From: Geothrix rubra
Lineage (GTDB): Bacteria; Acidobacteriota; Holophagae; Holophagales; Holophagaceae
Length of the DNA: 64,000 bases
Assembly: GCF_030268065.1 (NCBI RefSeq)
Contig: NZ_BSDD01000003.1
Span: 248,001 to 312,000 of the forward strand
Direction: 5' to 3'
Position 1 is the first letter of the stretch, and each line of letters opens with the position of its first letter. This document shows, one piece after another, positions 54,227 through 62,611 of this stretch. The translations under genes were made by a program, and so were the position numbers. A model generated the notes under the pieces. The model was not told the origin of the DNA, searched no databases, and worked only from the letters and a program-made list of their open reading frames with translations.

Positions 54227-55159
54227 GTGAGCCACCCTGCCGATCCACCGCGCGTCGACCGCCACACCCACCTCGAGGGCGGCCTCGACGCGGCCTGGGT
54301 ACGGGGCGAGGCGGAACGCCGCGGGCTGGCCCTGCCGGGGTCCCTGGAGGTTCTGTGGGGTGGCGGCCCGGTGCCCTTCGAGGGGTTCATCGCCGCCTTC
54401 CTCTTCGGCGCCGCGCTCCTCGACAGCCGCGAGGCCGTGCGCCAGGCCGCCCTCGCCGTGGCCCGGCGCACCCTGGCGGCCGGGGCCACCGGCGTGGACC
54501 TCTGGGTCTCCCCCCACTTCCTGGTGGTCCACAGGGCCCAGATCTCCCTTGGGGACTTCTGGCGGGGGCTGGACGAGGGCCTCGCCGAGGCGCGGACCCT
54601 CGGCCTCCGGACCTGCGTCGTGGTGGACGCCGTCAACCACTTCGGACCGAAGCACGGCCACGCGGTCCTGGACCTGGTGCTGCCCGAGCTGCCCCCCTTC
54701 GTGAAGGGCTTCTCCACGGGCGGCCTGGAAGGCTGCCCCTTCCGGGACTGGGCCCCCGTCTTCGACCGGGCGCGCGCCGCGGGATTGCGCCTCGCCGCCC
54801 ACGCGGGCGAGAACGGGCCCGGCTCGAACGTGCGGGAGGCCGTCCTGGAAGCCGGAGTGGCGCGCATCGTCCACGGCATCCGGGCCGATGACGACACCCT
54901 GGCCCTCCTGGCGGAGCGCCGCATCCCCGTGGACGTCTGCCTCCGCTCCAATGCGGGCCTCGCCGCCGACGTCCGCCCCCATCCCCTGCCCCGCATGCTG
55001 CGGGCCGGGGTGCGCTGCGCCCTGGGCACGGACGACCCCGGGGTCCTCCCCTGCGACCTCGCCAGCGAACGGGAAAGCGCCCGATCCCTGGGACTGGATG
55101 AGGCCGACCTGGCCCGCCTGGACCGCCACGGCGCCGAGGATGCCTGGTGCCTGGCCTGA
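54227..55159 (+). CDS. Adenosine deaminase family protein
   Basis: The 310-residue TIM-barrel hydrolase keeps the metal and catalytic residues of the family: RHTHLEGG (about 11-18), HAGEN (about 192-196), HGIRADDDTL (about 217-226) and GTDDPGV (about 267-273). It deaminates adenosine or a related purine or aminofutalosine-type nucleoside. It is shorter than E. coli Add (333). Translation starts with GTG at 54227; a CATAAT at 54215-54220 would begin transcription at about the GTG, so the mRNA may be leaderless. No strong -35 or Shine-Dalgarno is visible. The substrate is uncertain. Confidence 0.85.
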   Translation: MSHPADPPRVDRHTHLEGGLDAAWVRGEAERRGLALPGSLEVLWGGGPVPFEGFIAAFLFGAALLDSREAVRQAALAVARRTLAAGATGVDLWVSPHFLVVHRAQISLGDFWRGLDEGLAEARTLGLRTCVVVDAVNHFGPKHGHAVLDLVLPELPPFVKGFSTGGLEGCPFRDWAPVFDRARAAGLRLAAHAGENGPGSNVREAVLEAGVARIVHGIRADDDTLALLAERRIPVDVCLRSNAGLAADVRPHPLPRMLRAGVRCALGTDDPGVLPCDLASERESARSLGLDEADLARLDRHGAEDAWCLA

Positions 55160-55186
55160 GGGGCCGGCAGCCGAGGGGGGCTTCCC

Positions 55187-55419
55187 GCCAACCCAGGGGT
55201 CGAAGCGCAGGAGGCTTCCAGCTAGCCCAGGGGGTTCCGGTGCGCGCCCGGCTCCGGCCTCCGCGAGCGAGGCGAGCGGGAGGATGCGCCCGAGGGCGCG
55301 TCCGATAGGCCACGGGCGAAGCTGGATGGAGCCCTCGGCATCCGGCGCTCTATCCAGCCAACCCAGGGGTCGAAGCCGGGGATGCTTCCAGCTAGACTAG
55401 GGGGTTCCGGTGCGCGCCC
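55187..55419. repeat. 63-bp direct repeats flanking a hairpin, before tRNA-Arg
   Basis: Copies at 55187-55249 and 55357-55419 match at 57 of 63 positions; the second runs into the first six bases of tRNA-Arg. Copy one ends with the same GCGCCC but no tRNA follows. Between them an 11-pair RNA-type hairpin (55321-55331 with 55348-55358, one G-U pair) lies beside AGCTGGATGGAGC, like the tRNA D arm. It looks like a decayed duplicate. Confidence 0.7.
55370..55398 (+). promoter_or_regulatory. Promoter of tRNA-Arg
   Basis: TCGAAG (55370-55375) and TAGACT (55393-55398) are 17 bases apart within the second 63-bp repeat; the tRNA begins 16 bases later. In the first copy the -10 reads TAGCCC, so that copy should be silent. 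Confidence 0.5.
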
Positions 55420-55490
55420 ATAGCTCAGCTGGATAGAGCATCAGGCTTCGAACCTGAGGGTCGGGCGTTCGAGTCGCTCTGGGCGCACCA
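55414..55490 (+). tRNA. tRNA-Arg (anticodon TCG)
   Basis: Cloverleaf with acceptor GCGCCCA/TGGGCGC, D arm GCTC...GAGC, anticodon loop CTTCGAA giving TCG, T arm GGGCG TTCGAGT CGCTC and encoded CCA. It lies 23 bp before tRNA-Leu, probably one transcript. Confidence 0.96.
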
Positions 55491-55513
55491 TCGGCATGAC
55501 AATTTGGCACCCT

Positions 55514-55598
55514 GCGAGCGTGGCGGAACTGGTAGACGCACTGGATTTAGGTTCCAGCGGTTCACACCATGTCGGTTCGAGTCCGACCGTTCGCACCA
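55514..55598 (+). tRNA. tRNA-Leu (anticodon TAG)
   Basis: Class II tRNA with acceptor GCGAGCG/CGTTCGC, anticodon stem CTGGA/TCCAG with loop TTTAGGT giving TAG, a variable arm, T arm with GGTTCGAGTCC and encoded CCA at 55596-55598. Confidence 0.96.
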
Positions 55599-55674
55599 TT
55601 CGCCAGGACTGGCGAATCGGACGGAATCGCCGCAGGCGATGGCCGCCCGAAGGGCGAGGGCACAGGACGTGCCC
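55598..55674 (+). repeat. Array of four small hairpins after tRNA-Leu
   Basis: Four perfect inverted repeats sit in a row: 55598-55617 (8 bp, loop GGAC), 55626-55640 (6 bp), 55644-55656 (5 bp) and 55658-55674 (6 bp). They fill the first half of the gap before tig and could form a structured tRNA trailer or tig leader. Confidence 0.5.
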
Positions 55675-55754
55675 GAGCCACGAGGGGAGCCGCGAGAACC
55701 CCTGACCAGGAAACCCAGTCACCTCCCTCGACCCACGCATCACCAGGAGCACCC

Positions 55755-57428
55755 ATGTCCGTGACCCTCCACCACCACTCCCCCACCCGCAAGTCCGTCG
55801 AGGTGACGGTCCCTGCCGCCGAGGTGGGCACCGCCTTCAACGAGGTGGTGGCGAAGATCGCCCCGAAGGTCCGCATCCCGGGCTTCCGCCCCGGCAAGGC
55901 CCCCCGGGCCGTGCTCATGCAGCGCTACGCCCGCGAGATCCAGTCCGACGTGGCCGAGCAGCTGGTGGACCGGCACTTCTGGAAGGCCGCCCAGGAGGCG
56001 GGCGCCATGCCCATCTCGCGCCCCGCCCTGGAGAAGCTGGACCTGAAGGAGGGCGCCGACGCGGTCTTCAAGGCCCAGTTCGACGTGGCCCCCGTGGTGG
56101 ACCTGCCGGACTACAAGACGCTGCAGCTCACCAAGAAGAAGCGCGCCATCGACGAGGCCGCCATCGATGAGCACCTGGAGGGCCTCCGCCAGCGGGCCAC
56201 CAGGCTCCTGCCGGTGGACGAGGCCGTGGCCGAGGGCCTGGTGGTCACCTGCGACATCCGGGTGAAGCCCCAGGGCCTCAAGGCCCAGACCTATGCCGAC
56301 CAGGTCCTCCAGATCGAGGCGGGCCGCCCCTTCGACCAGGAGATCCTGGGCATGAAGGCCGACGAGAAGAAGGCCTTCACCATCAACCACCCCGCCGACG
56401 ACGAGAACCGGGTCCTCGCGGGCAAGACCCTCGCCTACGAGGTCACCGTCAAGGACGTCCGCCGGAAGGAGACGCCCGAGCTGAACGACGAGTTCGCCAA
56501 GGACATGGGCGCCTTCGAGAACCTGGCCGCCCTGAAGGCCGCCATCCGCAAGGACCTGGAGGAGGCCGCCGAGCGCGACGCCGTGGCCCGCCTCCATGCC
56601 AGCCTCCTGGACACCCTGCTCGACGCCGCCCCCTTCGAAGTGCCCCGTTCCATGGTCATCCTCCAGCTCGACGACTACTGCCAGGAGTTCGCCCAGACCG
56701 TGGCCCGCCAGGGACTGGATCCCAAGAAGGTGAACTGGGAGGCCTACCGCCGCTACCGCCTCAACGATGCCGAGCGCGCGGTCCGCAGCGGCTACCTGCT
56801 GCAGGCCATCGGCAACGCCGAGGACATCCAGGTCGCGGAAGAGGAGATCGACGCCGACATCCGTTCCTACATGGAGGAGAACAAGGTCCAGCAGCCCTTC
56901 GCGGCCTTCAAGGCCGAGCTCGAACGCCGCGGGAACACGACGGAGATCAAGGGCCGCATCCGCACGGACAAGATCTTCGACAAGCTCGCCGCCGCCGCCA
57001 CGGTGACCGAGGAGCTCCTGGACAAGGAGGCCTTCGCGGCCCTGGTGGAACTCGAGCGCAAGCGCGAGGCCGGCATCCCCGTGGGCCGCTTCGACGCGGG
57101 CGGCCTGGAGGGTGGCGACCTGGAGGACCAGGAGGGCGGCGAACCCGCGGCCGTGAGCCCCGCGGAGCACGTCCACGGTCCCGACTGTGACCACGATCAC
57201 GACCATGGCCACGCCGAGGCGAAGCCCGCGAAGAAGGCGGCCAAGGCCGAGGCCCCCGCCGAGGAGAAGCCCAAGAAGGCCGTGAAGAAGGAAGAACCCG
57301 CCGAAGAGAAGCCGAAGAAGGCCGCGAAGAAGGAGGAGGCGGTCGAGGAGAAGCCGAAGAAGGCTGTGAAGAAGGAAGAACCTGCCGAGGAAAAGCCCAA
57401 GGCCAAGAAGCCCACGGCCAAGAAGTAG
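55755..57428 (+). CDS. tig: Trigger factor with His-rich and Lys/Glu-repeat tail
   Basis: The 557-residue ribosome-bound chaperone has the N-terminal ribosome-docking domain with the GFRPGKAPRAVL loop (about 41-52), a PPIase-like domain (about 150-245) and helical arms (about 250-450). Typical trigger factors are about 430-450 long. The extra C-terminal part is odd: a metal-binding-like EHVHGPDCDHDHDHGH stretch (about 470-486), then a Lys/Ala/Glu tail built of about 14-residue units (AEEKPKKAVKKEEP and variants, three full copies and part). It starts at ATG 55755 after AGGAG. clpP and hisC follow. The tail is seen; any metal role is inference. Confidence 0.95.
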   Translation: MSVTLHHHSPTRKSVEVTVPAAEVGTAFNEVVAKIAPKVRIPGFRPGKAPRAVLMQRYAREIQSDVAEQLVDRHFWKAAQEAGAMPISRPALEKLDLKEGADAVFKAQFDVAPVVDLPDYKTLQLTKKKRAIDEAAIDEHLEGLRQRATRLLPVDEAVAEGLVVTCDIRVKPQGLKAQTYADQVLQIEAGRPFDQEILGMKADEKKAFTINHPADDENRVLAGKTLAYEVTVKDVRRKETPELNDEFAKDMGAFENLAALKAAIRKDLEEAAERDAVARLHASLLDTLLDAAPFEVPRSMVILQLDDYCQEFAQTVARQGLDPKKVNWEAYRRYRLNDAERAVRSGYLLQAIGNAEDIQVAEEEIDADIRSYMEENKVQQPFAAFKAELERRGNTTEIKGRIRTDKIFDKLAAAATVTEELLDKEAFAALVELERKREAGIPVGRFDAGGLEGGDLEDQEGGEPAAVSPAEHVHGPDCDHDHDHGHAEAKPAKKAAKAEAPAEEKPKKAVKKEEPAEEKPKKAAKKEEAVEEKPKKAVKKEEPAEEKPKAKKPTAKK

Positions 57429-57447
57429 TCTGCGGAAGCGCGTGCCG

Positions 57448-57470
57448 AAGGGGCGCCGCTGGCGCCCCTT
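57448..57470 (+). terminator. Hairpin between tig and clpP
   Basis: Perfect 10-bp stem (AAGGGGCGCC / GGCGCCCCTT) with 3-base loop, starting 20 bases past the tig stop. A TATCCT -10-like box (57474-57479) follows at once, so clpP may have its own start. Confidence 0.65.
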
Positions 57471-57500
57471 TGCTATCCTGATGACCCAGCCGGAGGGCCC

Positions 57501-58097
57501 ATGCCCAGCAGCTACTATCCCCCCATCGTCATCGAGCAGACCCCGCGCGGCGAGCGCAGCTACGACATCTATTCGCGCCTGCTGAAGGACAACATCATCT
57601 TCCTGGGCACCGCCATCGACGACAACGTGGCCAATGCCGTTGTGGCCCAGATGCTCTTTCTCGAGAGCGAGGACCCGGACAAGGACATCCAGATCTACAT
57701 CAACAGCCCCGGCGGCAGCGTCACGGCGGGCCTGGCCATCTACGACACCATGCAGTTCGTGAAGAACGACATCGTCACCTACTGCATCGGCCAGTGCGCC
57801 TCCATGGGCGCCCATCTCCTGGCCGCGGGCACCAAGGGCAAGCGCTTCGCCCTCCCCAACGCCCGCATCATGATCCACCAGCCCAGCGGCGGGGCCCAGG
57901 GCCAGGCCACCGAGATCGAGATCACCTTCAAGGAGATCCAGCGCCTGAAGGAGAACCTCGCGGCCACCTTCGCCAAGCACACGGGCCAGCCCCTGAAGAA
58001 GGTCATGAAGGACATGGATCGCGACTACTTCATGGGCGCCGAGGAGGCCCTGGAATACGGCATCGTCGACAAGGTGCTTTCCGAACGGCCCCTGTGA
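57501..58097 (+). CDS. clpP: ATP-dependent Clp protease proteolytic subunit ClpP
   Basis: The 198-residue serine protease forms the double heptamer that works with ClpX or ClpA. Catalytic Ser101 is in [11 protein letters not shown], His126 in MIHQPSGG, and the Asp in the DMDRDYF region near 173. [18 protein letters not shown] is also diagnostic. Length is normal. The next gene found is hisC (overlap TGATG), not clpX; no ATPase partner is in the window. Trigger factor upstream is a common arrangement (tig-clpP). Confidence 0.97.
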   Translation: MPSSYYPPIVIEQTPRGERSYDIYSRLLKDNIIFLGTAIDDNVANAVVAQMLFLESEDPDKDIQIYINSPGGSVTAGLAIYDTMQFVKNDIVTYCIGQCASMGAHLLAAGTKGKRFALPNARIMIHQPSGGAQGQATEIEITFKEIQRLKENLAATFAKHTGQPLKKVMKDMDRDYFMGAEEALEYGIVDKVLSERPL

Positions 58098-59224
58098 TGA
58101 ATTCCGCACTGTCCAGCCTTCCCGCCTTCGAGCACCTGGCGAGCATCCCCCTCTACGTGCCCGGCAAGCCCATCCAGGAGGTCCAGCGGGAACTGGGGCT
58201 CACCAGCATCGTCAAGCTGGCCTCCAACGAGAACCCCTGGGGACCGACCGACGCGGTGAAGACCCGGGTGGCCGCGGCGGTGACGGGTGCGGAGTTCGAG
58301 GGCCTCGGCCTCTACCCCGTCAGCGACGGCTGGTACCTGCGGCAGCGCATCGCCCAGCGCAAGGGGATCACGCCGGACCGGGTGATCCTGGGCAACGGCA
58401 GCAGCGAGATCCTCGAGATGATCGCCAAGGCGGCCCTCCTCGACGGCGGAAGCGCCGTGGTGCCCAGGCACAGCTTCGCCATCTACGGCATCGCCACCCA
58501 GACGGCCGGCGGACGGGTCATCGAATCCCGCGCCAGCGCGACCGAGTTGGATGTGGATGACATCCTCCGCAGCGTCGCCGCGGACACCCGGCTGGTGTAC
58601 CTCGGCCACCCCAACAACCCCACGGGCCTCCGCCTGGAGCGCGCCGCCCTGGAGCGCCTGGTGCGCGGCCTGCGCGAGGACATCGTCCTGGTGGTGGACC
58701 AGGCCTATGCCGAGTACGAAGATCCGGCCGAATACCCCGATGCCGCGGGCTACCTGGATGAGCGCCCGAACCTGCTGGTGCTCCACACCTTCTCCAAGAT
58801 CCATGCCCTGGCGGCCATGCGCATCGGCTACGGGCTGGGCTCGAAGGAGCTGATGCAGTACCTGGAGCGGGTCCGCAGCCCCTTCAACACCAACCACCTG
58901 GCCCAGGTCGCCGCCGAGGTCGCCGTGCAGGACCTGGCCTTCGAGGCCTTCTCCCGCCAGAAGAACCACGAGGCGCGCACGGCCTTCGTGGCCGAAGCCG
59001 CCCACCACCGCTGCCAGCTCTCGGGGACCTCCGGCAACTTCATCCTGCTGGAGAGCGCCTTCCCGGCCGCCGAGCTCTTCAAGGAGCTGCTGCAGCGGGG
59101 CGTGATCGTACGCCCCATGCAGGGCTACGGCCTGCCGAACCACATCCGGATCACCTTCGGAAAGCCCGAGGAGATGGCGGCCTTCTGGAAGGCGGCCAGC
59201 CCCCTCCTCGACGGCGGCTGCTGA
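58097..59224 (+). CDS. hisC: Histidinol-phosphate aminotransferase
   Basis: The 375-residue fold-type I PLP enzyme makes L-histidinol phosphate. Motifs are KLASNENPWGPTDAV (about 41-55), GNGSSEILEMIAKA, GHPNNPTGL, DQAYAEYEDP and the PLP Lys in HTFSKIHALAAMRIGYG. The C-terminal GVIVRPMQGYGLPNHIRITFG also fits HisC. The ATG overlaps the clpP stop. Other his genes are absent here. Enzymes of this branch may also act on aromatic amino acids. Confidence 0.92.
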   Translation: MNSALSSLPAFEHLASIPLYVPGKPIQEVQRELGLTSIVKLASNENPWGPTDAVKTRVAAAVTGAEFEGLGLYPVSDGWYLRQRIAQRKGITPDRVILGNGSSEILEMIAKAALLDGGSAVVPRHSFAIYGIATQTAGGRVIESRASATELDVDDILRSVAADTRLVYLGHPNNPTGLRLERAALERLVRGLREDIVLVVDQAYAEYEDPAEYPDAAGYLDERPNLLVLHTFSKIHALAAMRIGYGLGSKELMQYLERVRSPFNTNHLAQVAAEVAVQDLAFEAFSRQKNHEARTAFVAEAAHHRCQLSGTSGNFILLESAFPAAELFKELLQRGVIVRPMQGYGLPNHIRITFGKPEEMAAFWKAASPLLDGGC

Positions 59225-60913
59225 TTGCCGCCAGTCCCCGCGGAGATCGAACGCCTGCGCGCCCTGCTCGCGCAGGGCGCGAGGTCGGCCTGCCGTGAGG
59301 GGCTGGACCAGCTGCGGTCCCGCTATCGCCAGGAGCCCGGGGCCTTCGATCCGGGAGCCATCGCGGCCCTGAAGGCCCTGGCCGCGGAGCTCGAGGCGGC
59401 GCCGGATCTCCGCGCGGCCCTCAAGGCCACCTTCGGCTACGGCGACTTCCGGCCGGGCCAGCGGGAGATCATCGAGGCGGTGCTGGCGGGCCGGGACGTG
59501 GTGGGCGTCATGCCCACGGGGGCCGGCAAGTCCCTCACCTTCCAGCTGCCCGCCCGGCTGCTGGGTGGCGTGACGCTGGTGGTCTCGCCCCTCATCGCCC
59601 TCATGAAGGACCAGGTGGACGCCCTCACCGAGGCGGGTCTCCGGGCCGCCTTCCTGAACTCCAGCCTGGATGCGGAGACCCGCCGGGAGCGCATCCGCGC
59701 CCTCAAGAACGGTGAGCTCGAGCTGGTGTACGCCGCGCCCGAGGGACTGGAACTGTATCTGGCGGACCTCCTCCAGGAGGTGGACCTGCGCCTCATCGCC
59801 GTGGACGAGGCCCACTGCATCAGCCACTGGGGTCACGACTTCCGGCCGGCCTACCGCACCCTGGCCGGGCTGAAGCGGCGGTTCCCGGGCGTCCCGGTGC
59901 TGGCCCTCACGGCCACCGCCACCCCCGAAGTGCGCAGGGACATCGCCGCCCAGCTCGACATGCGGTCGCCCCTCGAGGTGCAGGGCTCCTTCTTCCGGCC
60001 GAACCTGCGCATCAGCGCCTACCGCAAGGGCGCGGAGGGCCAGCCTGCGGTCCGGGAGGCCATGCTCCAGCTGGTACTCGCCCGTCGCGGCGAGAGCGGC
60101 ATCATCTACTGCCTGTCGCGAAAATCCGTGGAGGCCACTGCGGCCTACCTCGCGGGGCACGGACTGCGCGCCGCGGCCTACCATGCGGGCATGGAGGCGG
60201 GCGCGCGCACCGCCGCCCAGGAGGCCTTCCAGCGGGATGATGTGGACGTCATCGTGGCCACGGTGGCCTTCGGCATGGGCATCGACAAGAGCAACATCCG
60301 CTACGTCATCCACCGGGATCTGCCCAAGAGCGTCGAGGGCTGGTACCAGGAGATCGGCCGCGCCGGGCGGGACGGCGCCGACGCCGACTGCGTGCTGTTC
60401 TACGGCTGGGGCGACGTGCTCAGCTACGACCGGTTCACGGATGGGCTCGATCCCGCCCTGGCCCAGGCCCAGCAGCGGCAGACCCGGGACCTCTTCCGCC
60501 TCGCGGAATCGGGACGCTGCCGCCACCAGGCGCTGCTGGCCCATCTGGGCGAGCGCATGGAGCCCTGCGGCGCCTGCTGCGACAGCTGCGCGGGCCTCGA
60601 TCCCCTGGCCTCGGCGGCGCCCGTCCCGCGCGGGCGGAGGGGCTCGCCGCGGGGCGACCGGCCCGCCGTGCCCCCGGGTCCGGTGGATGGCGAGGCCGCC
60701 CTCTATGGCGACCTGAAGGTGCTTCGCAAACGGTTGGCGGACGAGCGGGGCGTCCCCGCCTACGTGGTCTTCAGCGATGCCACTCTGCAGCAGATGGCCC
60801 GGTTCCGGCCCGCCACGGACGCCGAGTTCCTGGCCCTCAGCGGGGTGGGCCCCAAGAAGCTGCTCCAGTACGGCGAAGCCTTCCTCGCAGTGCTCCGGAA
60901 CCGCCAGGCGTGA
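59225..60913 (+). CDS. RecQ-family DNA helicase
   Basis: The 562-residue helicase has the SF2 core with [15 protein letters not shown] (about 98-112), [15 protein letters not shown] (about 195-209), [14 protein letters not shown], and motif [12 protein letters not shown]. RecQ zinc-binding Cys follow in [17 protein letters not shown]-terminal HRDC-like domain (about 490-560) is present. The N-terminal about 70 residues are an extra helical part. The start is TTG at 59225, directly after the hisC stop. It unwinds forked DNA in repair. Confidence 0.93.
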   Translation: MPPVPAEIERLRALLAQGARSACREGLDQLRSRYRQEPGAFDPGAIAALKALAAELEAAPDLRAALKATFGYGDFRPGQREIIEAVLAGRDVVGVMPTGAGKSLTFQLPARLLGGVTLVVSPLIALMKDQVDALTEAGLRAAFLNSSLDAETRRERIRALKNGELELVYAAPEGLELYLADLLQEVDLRLIAVDEAHCISHWGHDFRPAYRTLAGLKRRFPGVPVLALTATATPEVRRDIAAQLDMRSPLEVQGSFFRPNLRISAYRKGAEGQPAVREAMLQLVLARRGESGIIYCLSRKSVEATAAYLAGHGLRAAAYHAGMEAGARTAAQEAFQRDDVDVIVATVAFGMGIDKSNIRYVIHRDLPKSVEGWYQEIGRAGRDGADADCVLFYGWGDVLSYDRFTDGLDPALAQAQQRQTRDLFRLAESGRCRHQALLAHLGERMEPCGACCDSCAGLDPLASAAPVPRGRRGSPRGDRPAVPPGPVDGEAALYGDLKVLRKRLADERGVPAYVVFSDATLQQMARFRPATDAEFLALSGVGPKKLLQYGEAFLAVLRNRQA

Positions 60914-61021
60914 TGCCCCTCGCGCGATTTCGGTCACATTTCCGAATCGAAATCGAGTCCGCTCCTGCATTTGCGGAATGAGCCCCTTCCCTTCGCTTGT
61001 CTGGCCGGGGCCCTGACATTA

Positions 61022-61044
61022 GTGTGATGGAATGTATTTCACAC
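61022..61044. promoter_or_regulatory. Dyad before the NapC-type cytochrome gene
   Basis: GTGTGA and TCACAC form a perfect 6-bp inverted repeat around 11 bases, 45 bases ahead of the start codon. The half-site resembles CRP/FNR TGTGA-type half-sites, but the spacing (11, not 6) does not. A possible TTGTCT/TTAGTG promoter pair (60997-61024) overlaps it. Confidence 0.4.
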
Positions 61045-61089
61045 CCGGACGTCCTCTGTCCGGACACCCTTGGATGATGAGGTGACGGC

Positions 61090-62544
61090 ATGAGTCTTGG
61101 AGAACGGTCCCGCGAGCTGGGCCGATCGCTCTTCTACACCGGGAAGAACTGGATCACGATCCTCGGGTTCATCCTCACGACGGGCACCGGCGCCAGCCTG
61201 GTGATCTTCTGGGGCCAGGAGCTCGTCAGCACGCACCCGATCCATCCCTACGCCGGCATCGTGCTCTTCCTCATCCTCCCGGCCCTCTTCGTGGCCGGGC
61301 TGCTGCTCATGCCCCTCGGCATGTTCCTCCGACGCCGGAAGCTCCGGATGGCCGGCGAGCTGCCCACCGAGTACCCCAAGGTGGACCTGACGCTCCCCTC
61401 CGTCCGCAAGCTCATGCTCGGGGTCGGCCTCGCCACGGCGGCCAATATCATCATCGTGGGCACGGCCAGCTTCAAGGGCGTGGAATACATGGATTCTACC
61501 AAGTTCTGCGGGCTGACCTGCCACACGGTCATGCAGCCCGAGTACACCGCCTTCCTGAATTCCCCCCATTCCCGCGTCGGCTGCGCCCAGTGCCACATCG
61601 GTCCCGGCGCCGGCTGGTTCGTGAAGTCCAAGCTCTCCGGCACCCGCCAGCTCTTCGCGGTGCTCTTCAAGACCTACAGCCGGCCCATCGAGGATCCCGT
61701 GCAGAACCTGCGCCCCGCGCGGGAGACCTGCGAACAGTGCCACTGGCCCCAGAAGTTCAGCAACGACAAGCTCTTCATCCACACCAAGTACGCCGATGAC
61801 GAGGCCAACACCCCCGCCACCTCGGTCCTGATGGTGAAGATCGGCGGCAACACCGCCATGGGCCAGGTGGGCATCCACGGGCGCCACATGGCGGACGGCA
61901 CCACCATCACCTACGTGAGCACGGACGGCCATCGGCAGGTGATCCCCAAGGTCACCTACACGGACAAGACCGGCAAGACCATCGTGTTCGAGAGCGACGA
62001 CTTCAAGTCCATCCCCGCGGACAAGCTGGCCAAGGCCGAGACCCGCACCATGGACTGCATCGACTGCCACAACCGGCCCACCCACGCCTTCGAGCTCCCG
62101 GAACGGGCCGTGGACGAGGCCATGTCGAGCCGCGCCATCAGCACCGACCTCCCCTTCATCAAGAAGAAGGCCGTGGAGGTCCTGAAGGTGGACTACCCGA
62201 GCCGCGAGGCCGCCCGCACGCAGATCCCGGCCGCCATCGCCGCCTACTACCAGGCCTCGTACCCGGCGGTCTTCCAGCAGCACAAGGATCTCGTGGACCA
62301 GGCCGGCCAGGCCGTGCTGGCCATCTACCTGCGGAACGTGTTCCCGGAGATGAAGCTCACCTGGGGCTCCCACCCGAACAACATCGGGCACGAGGACTTC
62401 CCGGGCTGCAACCGCTGCCACGACGGCAGCCACACCTCCGCCGACGGCCAGACCATCCCGGCGGACTGCGACACGTGCCACGTGCTCCTGGCCCAGGACG
62501 AGAAGGACCCCAAGATCCTCAAGGACCTCGGCCTGGCCAAATAG
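61090..62544 (+). CDS. NapC/NirT-family membrane multihaem cytochrome c (ImcH-like)
   Basis: The 484-residue inner-membrane protein has three hydrophobic segments (about 21-41, 55-78 and 108-126), then a periplasmic domain with six haem motifs: CGLTCH (CxxxCH, 140-145), CAQCH (165-169), CEQCH, CIDCH, CNRCH and CDTCH. Segments such as SPHSRVGCAQCHIGPGAGWF and LRPARETCEQCHWPQKF are the NapC/NirT quinol-dehydrogenase type. Geobacter ImcH is a similar membrane cytochrome used for high-potential metals; the match is by layout only. It would take electrons from the quinone pool to periplasmic cytochromes. A bidirectional terminator follows. Confidence 0.93.
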   Translation: MSLGERSRELGRSLFYTGKNWITILGFILTTGTGASLVIFWGQELVSTHPIHPYAGIVLFLILPALFVAGLLLMPLGMFLRRRKLRMAGELPTEYPKVDLTLPSVRKLMLGVGLATAANIIIVGTASFKGVEYMDSTKFCGLTCHTVMQPEYTAFLNSPHSRVGCAQCHIGPGAGWFVKSKLSGTRQLFAVLFKTYSRPIEDPVQNLRPARETCEQCHWPQKFSNDKLFIHTKYADDEANTPATSVLMVKIGGNTAMGQVGIHGRHMADGTTITYVSTDGHRQVIPKVTYTDKTGKTIVFESDDFKSIPADKLAKAETRTMDCIDCHNRPTHAFELPERAVDEAMSSRAISTDLPFIKKKAVEVLKVDYPSREAARTQIPAAIAAYYQASYPAVFQQHKDLVDQAGQAVLAIYLRNVFPEMKLTWGSHPNNIGHEDFPGCNRCHDGSHTSADGQTIPADCDTCHVLLAQDEKDPKILKDLGLAK

Positions 62545-62560
62545 GCCCGACCCATCAGAC

Positions 62561-62596
62561 AAGCAGAAGGGGCGCCGCGAGGCGCCCCTTCTGCTT
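62561..62596. terminator. Bidirectional terminator between cytochrome genes
   Basis: Perfect 16-bp stem (arms 62561-62576 and 62581-62596) with 4-base GCGA loop, lying 16 bases from both convergent stops. Its arms have AAGCAGAAGG / CCTTCTGCTT outer parts. Confidence 0.75.
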
Positions 62597-62611
62597 GCGG
62601 CTCCCGAAGGT

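Noticed and set aside
58025-60970. 981-residue minus-strand reading frame
   Set aside because: Antisense to hisC and recQ, which carry complete catalytic motifs.
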